A DNA stretch of 64,000 nt, from the NCBI GenBank assembly GCA_965207125.1, contig OZ242263.1, positions 124,001 through 188,000 on the forward strand, read 5' to 3'. Below the pieces are notes generated by a model. That model ran no database searches, was not told the origin of the DNA, and saw only the letters and a program-made list of their open reading frames with translations. The stretch is from G965207125 sp965207125. GTDB lineage: Bacteria > Pseudomonadota > Alphaproteobacteria > Puniceispirillales > UBA1172. Positions within the stretch are counted from its first letter, which is position 1, and each line of letters opens with the position of its first letter. Positions 53,501 to 63,900 of this stretch are shown piece by piece. Both the position numbers and the translations under genes were made by a program.

Positions 53501-56500
53501 TTTTCAATGATAAAGACACGAATGATGAGTTGATCTTAACGGTTACGCTTAGTGATGGTGCGGCGTTGGACACGATCGGGCTTACTTATAACGGCAGCAG
53601 CGGAAAAATCACTGGCGCCCCTGATACAATCGGTGATTTCATGGTCAAAGCCGTGGCTAGTGATGGCACCGTGGAAGCCGCCGAGGCTTTAACATTTACC
53701 ATTACTGTTAGGGAGCAATCAATCACAGGTACTGCCACGGGTTCGGTTGTTGAAGATGTTTCATCTAGCAGTTCCGTCCGTGGGTCGCTCACTGTATCCG
53801 AGGGGCTCACCATCGCCCTTCAAGGTGGCAATGGCGTCTTTCTCCTTCCTGATGGGAGGGGCAGCACTCAATACGGCAGTATGAGGTTTGATGCGAGCAA
53901 TAGCCAATGGGTTTACGTATTGGGTAACCGTAATACGGCAACGCAAAATTTGGCAGCCGGACAGACAGTAAATGAGGTATTCACTTTTACTGCCGGGACG
54001 GCCTCCTTCGACGTGACCATCACGATCACTGGCCGCAATGATTCCCCTGTGGTGGCGACCGCTATTGAGTCTCAAAGCGGAGTGGAGGGTCTAGAGAAGG
54101 TTATCGATCTGAGCACTCTTTTCACTGACATTGATACAGGGGATACATTGACCCTGTCGGTCGTGGTGGAACTCGATGGAAATGAGTTCACCTTTGACGG
54201 TAGCAGTAACATTAGTACCCTTCTTAGCAAGGAACTTCGTATTACGCTGGCGAGCGCCGGTACTTATACGGTCACTGTCAAGGCTGATGATGGCAACGGT
54301 GGAAGGGGTAGTTCTTCATTTAACCTTGTAATCGGGGCTGATACTCCGCCGGTAATTGGTATTCCTGGCTCTGCAGATAGAGCTGGCGCGGGCGCAGTGA
54401 CCGAAGATGGTCCCCTCACCGCCACAGGAGTGCTCGAAGTTACGGACGTTGATAACCCGCCAACCCTTCCAGCCATCGAGCTTGAGGGCGATGGCGTTGG
54501 TACATACGGCACGATGACGTTTGATGGGAGATCTTGGACGTACACGCTGGCTGTAACGCCAGAGCAAGGGGGTACAACGCAAGCACTGAACGAAGGGCAG
54601 ATAGAAACAGAAACCTTCACCTTTAGGGCCGGGGTTGCGCGTTTTGAGGTAACGATCACGGTTACTGGCGTGAATGATGTCCCTGTGGTTGGCACGGCTA
54701 TTACGAATAAAACAGGGACGATCAACCTGCCGATTGCGGAGATCAATCTGGGCGATGCTTTCACTGATGCTGACGAAAATGATACTTTGACTTTGACGTT
54801 AACGGTGACCCTCGATGGTAACGCGGTCATTTTGACAACTAATGGCTCCACGACCACTTTGGGAGACACCGGTCTTACTTATAACACTGAAACCCATATT
54901 CTCTCTGGTAGTCCGAGTGCCACCGGCACTTACAAGATAAAGATCGTGGCGGCCGACAGTGCTGGTGCATCCTCCGCAGAGACAGAGTTTGACATTGTGA
55001 TCGCGCACCAAACAATCTCTGGTGATGAAACAGGCTCGGTGACCGAAGGTGGTGCTTCTGGCGATGATAACACGGGAGAACTCACGGCCCCCGGTAGTAC
55101 GATCACGCTTACACCCAAAGAAGGCACTGATAGCCCGGGCATGAGCACAGGCACATACGGCGTGATGGCGTTTGATGGGACGACTTGGACTTACACACTA
55201 GATGACAGGGCGGAGGCGTTAGGTGATCAGCAGACGGCCACTGAAAGTTTCACCTTTAGCACTGGAGGGGAAGCCTTCGTTGTGACCATCACGGTTACTG
55301 GCGTCAATGATGCCCCAGTGGTTGATACGGCTATCACGAATAAAACAGGGACGATCAACCAGCCAATTGCGGAGATTAATCTGGGCGATGCTTTCACTGA
55401 TGCTGACGAGAATGATACTTTGACTCTGGCGTTAACGGTGACCCTCGATGGTAACGCGGTCATTTTGACAACTAATGGCACCACGACCACTTTAGGAACC
55501 ACCGATCTTACTTATAACACTGAAACCCATATTCTCTCTGGTAGTCCGAGTGCTGTGGGCACTTACAAGATAAAGATCGTGGCGGACGACAGTGCTGGTG
55601 CATCCTCCGCAGAGACAGAGTTTGACATTGTGATCGTGCACCAAACAATCTCTGGTGATGAAACAGGCTCGGTGACCGAAGGTGGTGCTCTTAGCGATGA
55701 TAACACGGGAGAACTCACGGCCCCCGGTAGTACGATCACGCTTGTATCCAAAGAAACCACTGATAGCCCGGGCATGAGCACAGGCACATACGGCGTGATG
55801 GCGTTTGATGGGACGACTTGGACTTACACACTAGATGACAGGGCGGAGGCGTTAGGTGATCTGCAAACGGCCACTGAAACCTTCACCTTTAGTGCCGGGG
55901 GTGCGACCTTTGAGGTAACGATCACGGTTACTGGCGTCAATGATGCCCCAGTGGTTGGTACGGCTATCACGAATAAAACAGGGACGATCAACCAGCCGAT
56001 TGCGGAGATTAATCTGAGCGATGCTTTCACTGATGCTGACGAGAATGATACTTTGACTCTGGCGTTAACGGTGACGTTTGATGGCACCGACGATAATACC
56101 GACAATGGCATAGAGGTCGTTTTGGCGACTAATGGCTCCACGACCACTTTGGGAGACACCGGTCTTACTTATAACACTGAAACCCATATTCTCTCTGGTA
56201 GTCCGAGTGCTGTGGGCACTTACAAGATAAAGATTGTGGCGACCGACAGTGCTGGCGAATCCTCCGCAGAGACGGAGTTTGACATTGTGATCGAGCCCCA
56301 AACAATCTCTGGTGATGAAACAGGCTCGGTGACCGAAGGTGGTGATCCCGGTGATGATAATACAGGAACGCTCACGGCCTCCGGCACTGTAATCACGCTT
56401 GTAGCCAAAGAAACCACTGATAGCCCGGGCACGAGCACAGGCACATACGGCGTGATGACGCTTGATGGGACGACTTGGACTTACACACTAGATGACAGGG

Positions 56501-59500
56501 CGGAGGTGTTAGCGGACGGGCAGACAGAAACTGAAAGTTTCACCTTTAACGCTGGGGGGGCGACCCTCGTTGTGACAATTACGGTTACTGGCGTCAATGA
56601 TGCCCCTGTGGTTGGCACGGCTATCACGAATAAAACAGGGACGATCAACCAGCCGATTGCGGAGATTAATCTGGGCGAGGCTTTCACTGATGTTGACGAG
56701 AATGATACTTTGACTCTGGCGTTAACGGTGACGTTTGATGGCACCGACGATAATACCGACAATGGCATAGATGTCGTTTTGGCGACGAATGGTTCCACGA
56801 TTACTTTGGGAGACACCGATCTTACTTATAACACTGAAACCAATATTCTCTCTGGTAGTCCGAGGGCCGCCGGCACTTACACGATAAAGATCGTGGCGAC
56901 CGACAGCGCTGGCGAATCTTCCGCAGAGACGGAATTTGACATTGTGATCGTGCACCAAACAATCTCTGGTGATGAAACAGGCTCGGTGACCGAAGGTGGT
57001 GCTTCTGGCGATGATAACACGGGAGAACTCACGGCCCCCGGTAGTACGATCACGCTTGTATCCAAAGAGATTACTGATAGCCCGGGCACGAGCACAGGCA
57101 CATACGGCATGATGGCGTTTGATGGGACGACTTGGACTTACACACTAGATGACAGGGCGGAGGTGTTAGCGGACGGGCAGACGGCCACTGAAAGTTTCAC
57201 CTTTAGCACTGGAGGGGAACCCTTCGTTGTGACCATCACGATTACTGGCGTCAATGATGCCCCAGTGGTTGGCACGGCTATCACGGATAAAGCAGGGACG
57301 ATCAACCAGCCGATTGCGGAGATTAATCTGAGCGATGCTTTCACTGATGTTGACGAGAATGATACTTTGACTCTGGCGTTAACGGTGACGTTTGATGGCA
57401 CCGACGATAATACCGACAATGGCATAGAGGTCGCTTTGACGCCTAATGGCTCCACGATTACTTTGGGAGACACCGGTCTTACTTATAACACTGAAACCAA
57501 TATTCTCTCTGGTAGTCCGAGTGCTGCGGGCACTTACAAGATAAAGATTTTGGCGACCGACAGTGCCGGCGAATCCTCCGCAGAGACGGAGTTTGACATT
57601 GTGATCGCGCCCCAAACAATCTCTGGTGATGAAACAGGCTCGGTGACCGAAGGCGGTGCTCCCAGTGATGATAACACGGGAACGCTCACGGCGTCCGGTA
57701 ATACGATCACGCTTGTATCCAAAGAAACCACTGATAGCCCGGGAATGAGCACAGGCACATACGGCGTGATGACGTTTAATGTGAGCAGTGGTGAATGGAC
57801 GTACACGCTAGATGAAAGGGCGGAGGTGTTAGGTGATCAGCAAACGGCCACTGAAAGTTTCACCTTTAGTGCCGGGGGTGCGACCTTTGAGGTGACAATT
57901 ACGGTTACTGGCGTCAATGATGCTCCTGTGGTTGGCACGGCTATCACGAATAAAACAGGGACGATCAACCAGCCGATTGCGGAGATTAATCTGGGCGATG
58001 CTTTCACTGATGCTGACGAGAATGATACTTTGACTCTGGCATTAACGGTGACGTTTGATGGCACCGACGATAATACCGACAATGGCATAGAGGTCGATTT
58101 GACGCCTAATGGCTCCACGATTACTTTGGGAGACACCGGTCTTACTTATAACACTGAAACCCATATTCTCTCTGGTGGTCCGAGGGCCGCCGGCACTTAC
58201 AAGATAAAGATTGTGGCGACCGACAGTGCTGGTGCATCCTCCGCAGAGACAGAGTTTGACATTGTGATCGCGCCCCAAACAATCTCTGGTGATGACACAG
58301 GCTCGGTGACCGAAGGTGGTGCTCCTGGCGATGATAACACGGGAACACTCACGGCCCCCGGTAGTACGATCATGCTTACACCCAAAGAAGCCACTGATAG
58401 CCCGGGCATGAGCACAGGCACATACGGCGTGATGGCGTTTGATGGGACGACTTGGACTTACACACTAGATGACAGGGCGGAGGTGTTAGCGGACGGGCAG
58501 ACGGCCACTGAAAGTTTCACCTTTAACGCTGGAGGGGAACCCTTCGTTGTGACCATCACGATTACTGGCGTCAATGATGCCCCAGTGGTGGCGACCGCTA
58601 TTGAGCCTCAAAGCGGAGTGGAAGGTCAAGAGAAGGTTATCGACCTGAGTAATCTTTTCACTGACGTTGATCAGGGCGATGAATTGACTTTTGAGGTGAC
58701 GCTTGATGATGGTGCGGCGTTGAGCACGATCGGGCTTACTTATGACTCCGACGAAGATGAAATCACTGGCACGCTGCCCGAAACTGGCACTTACGTGATC
58801 AAAATCGTAGCGACCGATAAGAGTGGCGCAACGGTTGAGACAACATTTGACCTTAATATCTTCGCACTCATAGTTCAGCGTAACAGCCTCACTTATAATC
58901 CCGATGAGGCGAGTATCACTATTGATGAGACAATGCTGGAGGTTACCTCTGGAAATGAATCTGACCCAATATTGCTAGTATACACCATTACCACTCTGCC
59001 GGATGCAGGCGTGCTATCGAAGAGTGGGACTCCACTCAATAACGGTGATACCTTCACCCAGGCGGATATTAACAACGGGCTCATAACCTATGTGCCAGAT
59101 GTTAGCGACCCTTCTGCATCACAAAGCAACCCGCTGTCCTTCACAATTTCAGATGGAGAGGCTACCCTTAACGAAACCCTCCAGATCACCTCGCGAGAAG
59201 TTTTTGAGGATAATACCCCGACCGAAGATAACTTGATAGATCGTTCTAGTGAAATAGTCCCGCAGAAGATCGAAGCAGGAGATGGCAGTGATAACATCAT
59301 TGGCAGTCAGCGTGATGATCAAATAGATGGTGGTGCTGGCGATGATGAGATTAAGCTTACCCGCACAGTCAATAACGTAGAAGAAGACGCAGGCGCCGAT
59401 GAAGTGCTTTATGAGTTCGGTTATGATGGTGTCGGTATTGATGGCGGTGATGAGATTGTGGGCTTCAAGCGCGGACAAGATAAATTAACATTCGTTGTCG

Positions 59501-60012
59501 ATCGTAATTTCAATAGTCTGGCAGAGTTTCTACAAAGCCTCAATGGTGCAGACGATGCGGATTTAACCGCTGATGATGCCTTTGTCGTCACCATGCAGTG
59601 GGGAACTGATGAGGATGGCGATTTCTATTTTGACAGTGTGTTGCTGCACTTTAAGGAGGCATCGGCTTTCGGGAGCGGGCGTGTTTCTAGCCCTCTGGTA
59701 CAGATTACTTTTGATGAGCAGCTTGATTTTGGTGAGCTGGTTGAGATTCTGGGCGGTGCGGTGGAGGTCGCTGATAACTTTGACTTCACCCACGCAGCGT
59801 TTAAGAATCTGGATGAAGTCCTGCCGCGTCTCTTTGGCGAGGGAAGCATTGGTTTTAAGGGTGTTGATCCTTCTGGTACTAACGGAGCAAGCGAGCGGGG
59901 GAGCGAAGAGCCCCTGGAACCCCCCATTTATGAGACGCTTAGTGAGCAGCTCGACGATGACCTGCAACCAACCAGCTTTGAGTTAGGCGGCGGAGAGACC
60001 GATATCATCTAG
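50317..60012 (+). CDS. Giant VCBS/cadherin-like adhesin, C-terminal part with RTX-like end
   Basis: The 3,231-residue frame continues the previous gene; open sequence extends back to 50233 (FPALIPTDASSVRDYIVTLS). It contains at least twelve alternating VCBS repeats (GSVTEDD, GTYGTMTFD, TWTYTLDN, FTFSAGG, VTITVTGVNDAPV) and cadherin/He_PIG-type domains (LTYNTETHILSGSP, AGTYKIKIVATDSAG). A CSPG-like repeat lies near 2,850-2,950. A nonapeptide-like calcium block GDGSDNIIGSQRDDQIDGGA and an acidic C-terminal secretion region follow. Such proteins are exported by TolC-type systems and mediate adhesion or biofilm. No transporter genes are in the window. The internal ATG at 50317 is probably not a real start. 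Confidence 0.85.
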   Translation: MSSGNTITIQDVFARTKFTSAGEARYNFLHNGDESLRVRDAQSFFDDYKDGFYPDFTQTVITGDTRAAVDPNSGYFIAGVLTVVDPDVPAERLPEIMFVDSDARSLTGIYGTLTVDRMQDDPSKFTWNYVQNNNDPETIALRSGEKAAERFTLTAGDSEEFVLEITAIGINNFPIANLDFDVDLTGTVGEVARIDLSTIAIDPDGDALNINVEIFTPSGDPASDLMFDSDDGTITGIPTAVGTYTARVTVTEGRAILVLKALLIEIEAQPIGGDDTGSVVEDNPADTATGSLTLASSQTITLVDNNDRASNSGVEGTYGTMTFDPSNNTWTYTLDNTDAETNALKDTPGMDVFTFTATGTSFDVTITVAGANDAPVLSGTSLSGKRGTVGQAIETITDTELNSLFSDPDTGDVLAFVVTLDDGSALSTIGLSYTAGTGITGDLLSSLTAGTYTIKVVARDSDGTGEASPEATFTLGIVAQGISGDNVGSVTEDDGGNNSATGTLSALGQTISLDGANNLGRADGTYGQMRFDAGSGQWTYTLDNNNLETDKLAGNVSAEDLFTFSSGTSSYTVTITVSGANDAPVVATAIEPQSGTEGQESRINLANLFSDPDTGDTLRLTFVVMRNNTDVTSTVTHSYTNDILSITPPSEGTYTVIVTASDRPGGSGLTATSTFTLEAEAQSIDGDATGEVTEDDPANSIDTGTLTAGALPIRLVDPRNSDTGDVEGTYGVMTFDLNSKIWTYTLDNTDVDTQALAAGEEGEDSFSFATGSGSGRFTVVITVHGENDAPMVSLIDDGTAVSIVPQGEPRVNQDLTPIDLSGLFTDVDGDELSLSFEVSRSGSNVVERLSDIGLTHETTDSTTGAAVSRIIGTPTINGLYTIKVIATDGSMEDDGSGGERPVTATSTFSIFIRADQSPIIRDAGDSALTSGVGAVMEDGTLTAEGRVSISDPDGDPTPPIVLDGANTNTGILAGQYGMMAFVESTGTWTYTLNNSHTMVQGLGDGETLTDTFIFTALGARAFNVEITITGVNDVPVLVSNVEPPNADVTQDQSFETGDLRSFFNDKDTNDELILTVTLSDGAALDTIGLTYNGSSGKITGAPDTIGDFMVKAVASDGTVEAAEALTFTITVREQSITGTATGSVVEDVSSSSSVRGSLTVSEGLTIALQGGNGVFLLPDGRGSTQYGSMRFDASNSQWVYVLGNRNTATQNLAAGQTVNEVFTFTAGTASFDVTITITGRNDSPVVATAIESQSGVEGLEKVIDLSTLFTDIDTGDTLTLSVVVELDGNEFTFDGSSNISTLLSKELRITLASAGTYTVTVKADDGNGGRGSSSFNLVIGADTPPVIGIPGSADRAGAGAVTEDGPLTATGVLEVTDVDNPPTLPAIELEGDGVGTYGTMTFDGRSWTYTLAVTPEQGGTTQALNEGQIETETFTFRAGVARFEVTITVTGVNDVPVVGTAITNKTGTINLPIAEINLGDAFTDADENDTLTLTLTVTLDGNAVILTTNGSTTTLGDTGLTYNTETHILSGSPSATGTYKIKIVAADSAGASSAETEFDIVIAHQTISGDETGSVTEGGASGDDNTGELTAPGSTITLTPKEGTDSPGMSTGTYGVMAFDGTTWTYTLDDRAEALGDQQTATESFTFSTGGEAFVVTITVTGVNDAPVVDTAITNKTGTINQPIAEINLGDAFTDADENDTLTLALTVTLDGNAVILTTNGTTTTLGTTDLTYNTETHILSGSPSAVGTYKIKIVADDSAGASSAETEFDIVIVHQTISGDETGSVTEGGALSDDNTGELTAPGSTITLVSKETTDSPGMSTGTYGVMAFDGTTWTYTLDDRAEALGDLQTATETFTFSAGGATFEVTITVTGVNDAPVVGTAITNKTGTINQPIAEINLSDAFTDADENDTLTLALTVTFDGTDDNTDNGIEVVLATNGSTTTLGDTGLTYNTETHILSGSPSAVGTYKIKIVATDSAGESSAETEFDIVIEPQTISGDETGSVTEGGDPGDDNTGTLTASGTVITLVAKETTDSPGTSTGTYGVMTLDGTTWTYTLDDRAEVLADGQTETESFTFNAGGATLVVTITVTGVNDAPVVGTAITNKTGTINQPIAEINLGEAFTDVDENDTLTLALTVTFDGTDDNTDNGIDVVLATNGSTITLGDTDLTYNTETNILSGSPRAAGTYTIKIVATDSAGESSAETEFDIVIVHQTISGDETGSVTEGGASGDDNTGELTAPGSTITLVSKEITDSPGTSTGTYGMMAFDGTTWTYTLDDRAEVLADGQTATESFTFSTGGEPFVVTITITGVNDAPVVGTAITDKAGTINQPIAEINLSDAFTDVDENDTLTLALTVTFDGTDDNTDNGIEVALTPNGSTITLGDTGLTYNTETNILSGSPSAAGTYKIKILATDSAGESSAETEFDIVIAPQTISGDETGSVTEGGAPSDDNTGTLTASGNTITLVSKETTDSPGMSTGTYGVMTFNVSSGEWTYTLDERAEVLGDQQTATESFTFSAGGATFEVTITVTGVNDAPVVGTAITNKTGTINQPIAEINLGDAFTDADENDTLTLALTVTFDGTDDNTDNGIEVDLTPNGSTITLGDTGLTYNTETHILSGGPRAAGTYKIKIVATDSAGASSAETEFDIVIAPQTISGDDTGSVTEGGAPGDDNTGTLTAPGSTIMLTPKEATDSPGMSTGTYGVMAFDGTTWTYTLDDRAEVLADGQTATESFTFNAGGEPFVVTITITGVNDAPVVATAIEPQSGVEGQEKVIDLSNLFTDVDQGDELTFEVTLDDGAALSTIGLTYDSDEDEITGTLPETGTYVIKIVATDKSGATVETTFDLNIFALIVQRNSLTYNPDEASITIDETMLEVTSGNESDPILLVYTITTLPDAGVLSKSGTPLNNGDTFTQADINNGLITYVPDVSDPSASQSNPLSFTISDGEATLNETLQITSREVFEDNTPTEDNLIDRSSEIVPQKIEAGDGSDNIIGSQRDDQIDGGAGDDEIKLTRTVNNVEEDAGADEVLYEFGYDGVGIDGGDEIVGFKRGQDKLTFVVDRNFNSLAEFLQSLNGADDADLTADDAFVVTMQWGTDEDGDFYFDSVLLHFKEASAFGSGRVSSPLVQITFDEQLDFGELVEILGGAVEVADNFDFTHAAFKNLDEVLPRLFGEGSIGFKGVDPSGTNGASERGSEEPLEPPIYETLSEQLDDDLQPTSFELGGGETDII
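54661..58580 (+). repeat. Six near-identical ~650-bp tandem repeats in the adhesin gene
   Basis: The phrase GTTACTGGCGTCAATGATGC or a close variant starts units at 54661, 55293, 55927, 56584, 57241 and 57904, with the next boundary at 58561. Spacings are 632, 634, 657, 657, 663 and 657. The two shorter units lack the DDNTDNGIEV insert. Each unit encodes one cadherin-like plus one VCBS domain. Long stretches are identical at the DNA level. Confidence 0.95.
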
Positions 60013-60040
60013 CGCTTATGATGAGGGTCACATAAGCGCT
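60011..60040 (+). other. Stem-loop after adhesin stop
   Basis: AGCGCTTATG (60011-60020) and CATAAGCGCT (60031-60040) form a perfect 10-bp stem with a 10-nt loop, beginning within the TAG stop codon. No T-run follows, so it may be a Rho-dependent or mRNA-stabilising hairpin rather than a classical terminator. Confidence 0.7.
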
Positions 60041-60672
60041 TCTAAATCAGGTGGACGATATAGGTTTTAAGCAACCCCAGATATCGGCGAAAACGACATC
60101 AAATGCGGTTCTAGATAGCTGTAGCTGATGTTTTAGATGGTTTTGTTCTGATTTCTATGGCCAATATCTTTATAATATCGCCGAACAGCACTGCTTCACC
60201 CGCCTCCCCCGCTAAGCTTATCACGAGGGGCGTTTCATTACTTCACGACCCTGCCCCCCTCACCTTTTGGCCATATTCAACCTAAATGATAAGGAATTGT
60301 GTTTCATTGGTTACCGCAACGGCGACGATGCTAAAAACCCAGCAGGTCAATAATGGGCCTATTTCCCGATAAACGAGACACATATCAAAATCCCAGAGAT
60401 AGATGCTAAGAAACACGAGCCGCCGAACAGAAAGCAATGCTCTCGATGCGCTCGCGAAGCGCCGCACCTTGATACACACGACTCCAAATTTTTTGAAGTA
60501 TCGCATACTGTTTTTAGTTACAATGATTGTGAGAGATTTAGAGAAACATTATGATTTTATTGAATCAGATATTTTTCAAAAAAATAACAATAGGCTATCT
60601 GTTGACTTGGGTAAATTTTGGCCCCCGTCGTGGGCTCAAACCTGACAAACTAGCGATGAGGCGGTAGCCATA
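60041..60672. other. Intergenic region between adhesin and small DNA-binding gene
   Basis: No gene could be supported. Two frames of about 75-80 codons (plus 60403-60645, minus 60282-60506) overlap each other on opposite strands and lack ribosome sites or family features. Base composition drifts to AT-rich toward the right end. GAGGCGGTAGCC at 60659-60670 is a plausible ribosome site for the next gene. Confidence 0.4.
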
Positions 60673-60954
60673 ATGGCTAAACCTTGGGAAAACTCGCTTG
60701 CACTCCTCCGCGCTCTCAACGAGTGGGAAGTTGCAAGCAATATCATTGCCGCTATTCGCCAAGGGCACGATACCTTCGGGAAAATTCGTAAAGCGCTAGA
60801 CTATGACGATCTCTCCCTAAAGGCATGCTTACGCCATGCTCATAATTGGTTGCCCATTATCGAACGATCAGGGAGTGTCCAACGTCCCCAGTTAACTCGA
60901 AAGCAGGCACGTGTTGAAAGCAATGGACGCCGATATTCCGTGGTTATTGTCTGA
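60673..60954 (+). CDS. Small winged-helix-like protein
   Basis: The 93-residue product looks like a helix-turn-helix protein: helices EWEVASNIIAAIRQG and TFGKIRKALDYDDLSLKACL are followed by a basic hairpin-like end (RKQARVESNGRRYSVVIV) resembling a wing. I do not recognise a named family. The GAGGCGG ribosome site is reasonable. It is convergent with the large AT-rich gene that ends at 61000 and could be a regulator of the neighbouring locus (inference). Confidence 0.55.
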   Translation: MAKPWENSLALLRALNEWEVASNIIAAIRQGHDTFGKIRKALDYDDLSLKACLRHAHNWLPIIERSGSVQRPQLTRKQARVESNGRRYSVVIV

Positions 60955-60999
60955 CAGCAGAAGGATGAGGCTGGTCATGGATTGGAGTGGTGAGAAGCG

Positions 61000-63900
61000 C
61001 TATTTGGATTTATTTTTGGGTTTCTTTGACACATCAAGAACAAAAAAGCATATCTTATCCGAAACTTGGACTTTATCCTCATCCGAAGTCGGACCTTTAT
61101 GGTAGTTCTCGAGCAGGTTAAGCATCTCATCTGCTGATGTTGGTTTATTTCCATGTAAAATATGGTCTTTTGGTAATGATAATAGTTTTGGTTTTTTCAT
61201 TGTCTTATAGCCAAACCACAATACGAGATAAATACCATGCCCTCGCGCTTCATACGACGATGCATACTGTTCTCCCAACTGATTTTTGGCGGCTGTCCAT
61301 AATTCTGAATGCCACTGACCTTTGATCTCAATGGGTAGCTTATCACCATTAGACGTGCAGAGAATATCGCAATAACCTTCATTCATGTCACCTTCCCTAT
61401 GAACTCCTATCGAGCGCGCCTCCAAGAGTGGTTTTAACTGTGTCATCAATCGATTACGACAATAAGTCTCACAGTGTGAGGTATTGCCTTGCCAAAACAC
61501 TTCGTATTCGTCTGTTTGCCCTGTTAATATTTGATCTTGCGCATCTTCAAGTGCTTCCATAACGGTGGCCTGCAAGCCATCAATCGTCGCAGGCTTCCTG
61601 GAAAGCAGTATGTTTTGTACGCCTTCAAGAGAAACGGGTTGCTGTTCTTCAGTAAATTTTCTTTTAGACCCCACGATTACGTTTAGTGCATAATTCTCAT
61701 AAGTGTGAAATCCTGATTTTTTCTTGATTTTTTCTAGAATCCTCAGACCTTTAGGGGTATCTTCAAGTAATCTTATGGTTTCTCGTATGGTATCTGATGC
61801 ACTAAACTCATCTTGGGGATTAATCCAACTAGCTCCAAACGTAGAACGATGTTTTTCAGGCCAGTCCGAAATGAATGTTTCAATTAAGAACTCGAGATGC
61901 TCAGGAAGAATTTTAGAATTAGAAGCTAGGTTTTGATTCAACATGAGTTCCTTGAATACAAACAGCATATTTTTCTGTTTGGATGAGTAATTTTTACGAA
62001 ACAACGGAGAAAAATGGCCAAAATCAGCTCTAACTCCGGCAACAAACCATAGCTGTCTTATTATGGATCGATCGCCAGATTCTTCTAATTCGTTCACTCT
62101 TCTCTTAATTAGGTCTACGAGTGATGAAAGAGGAGAATGCTGTAGTGCAGCCTTAAGAAGGCTAGTAACTATTACCTCACCAGACTTCGGGTAGTTTGAT
62201 AGCCAGTCTAAGGCTAATTCACCGATGATATCCTTAAATTGTTTTCCAGTGACTACTTGATGAAATCCTGGATATTCATTTTCTCCTTTTTCAAGGTATG
62301 GCTCAATCGTATCTCGAACAAACGCCAATTTTTCGTCTTTATCGCGAAAAAGAATTGCTTGAAGCTTATCTTCCATACCCTCTACAAACTCATAATCAGT
62401 ATCACGGATACCCCAACAACAAGAAACCAATGCGCATTTCAGCACTGCGATTGGAAGGTCTTCCAAACTCTTGCCAGATTCTTCAGCTAAGAGGCATCGA
62501 GCCATGCAAATATTTTCAAAAAGAGAGAGACTGTCTTCCAACGCCTTGAATGAAATACATTCTCTCGGCGAATGGATGTCATCACGTTGTGATGCGGTGA
62601 TAATGCCTTCAATCGCTTTTTGAGTGTTTTGCTCTCCGACTAATAATTTCAAATTATCTCTTGGGGATGAGGTTTTAATGTTAAGGTAATAGCCAAGAAA
62701 TGCTTGCGCTGCTTGATTTAATGCTTCTAAATTCTCACCTGAAGCCATTTTATCAGCCACTGCGGTAAAAAAAGCAATTCTTTCATCGTCGTTTTCCTGG
62801 ATATTGCTTCTTGTGGCCTGAATCCTATCCTGCCTTGTGTGATCCTCCCATGACTTAGGAGGCTCATTAAGGTCCTTCCAGACATCCGAGATTTTTGGAT
62901 AAATCTCGGCATGTTCTTGGGCTAATTGACAAATTTTTTGTGGAAAACCACTCTCTCTTTTTGTCATATGAATGAGACAACGCCAGTGATCAACCCAATT
63001 ACTAGGTTTTTCTCGAACAAGACTTTGAGCGTGGAAAGAGATATCATCTTGAAAAGAAATATCATTAGAATGAAAAAGCGCTTCACCAAGTAGAGGATTT
63101 TGGTATATTGATTTTTCCTCAGACAAAAATTTTGACTGGATAGAGTGACGAAGTTCAAGCTTATCAGAAAGAAATTTTCTGGCTTTGTTTATCAAATCTT
63201 GAGGATAATCTTCATAATCGCCTGCGATCTCATGCCAACGAAAAAAGCTTAATGCGTCAATATCAACATCACTGGGCAGATCACACAGTTCTAAAAATCG
63301 TATAAGATAATGAGCGATAGCTTTTCTATAATTTTGTTCTTGATGTGGTGTGGATTCAAATTTTTCAGTAAATCCATTGAGTAATCCTACAACTTGCTCA
63401 TTGGATAGTCTTGAGCACATAAGCCGATCAATACCAGAAACCTTTGGAACTTCATTTTGCCGTGTAATGGTCTCATACTCACAAAAAACCTCAGCAATTT
63501 CCTCACCTGATAAGAAAACTGGTTTTTTAGCTAATATCTCAAGGACCATTCTCAAACTGTCATGATTTTTGCTGTCTCGCAGTTGCTGAATAATGGCTTG
63601 CCAATTTTTACTATGTTTTGAAGCTAGTAATGCCTTGCACGCTTCGAACCTCACAAGATAATAATGCTCATCATCGCAAGCAATACCCTCAAGAACATTT
63701 GACATACATTTATCAAAATCAGTGATAACCAATGATTTAAGAATCAAAAATTGTATCTGCCAAGGAAGGACTGCAGGAGTAAGGTATTTAATGAACTTTT
63801 CCTTCATCGACTCTCTAAATAGGCCGTGTCCAACATATACACTCAGGTTATCTACGTAAAAATAAGGATCTTGCTCCGAGAGTTTAATTAAAGATTCGAT

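Noticed and set aside
60282..60645. Two overlapping frames of 74 and 80 codons on opposite strands
   Set aside because: Neither has a ribosome site, recognisable domain or codon pattern resembling the neighbouring genes.
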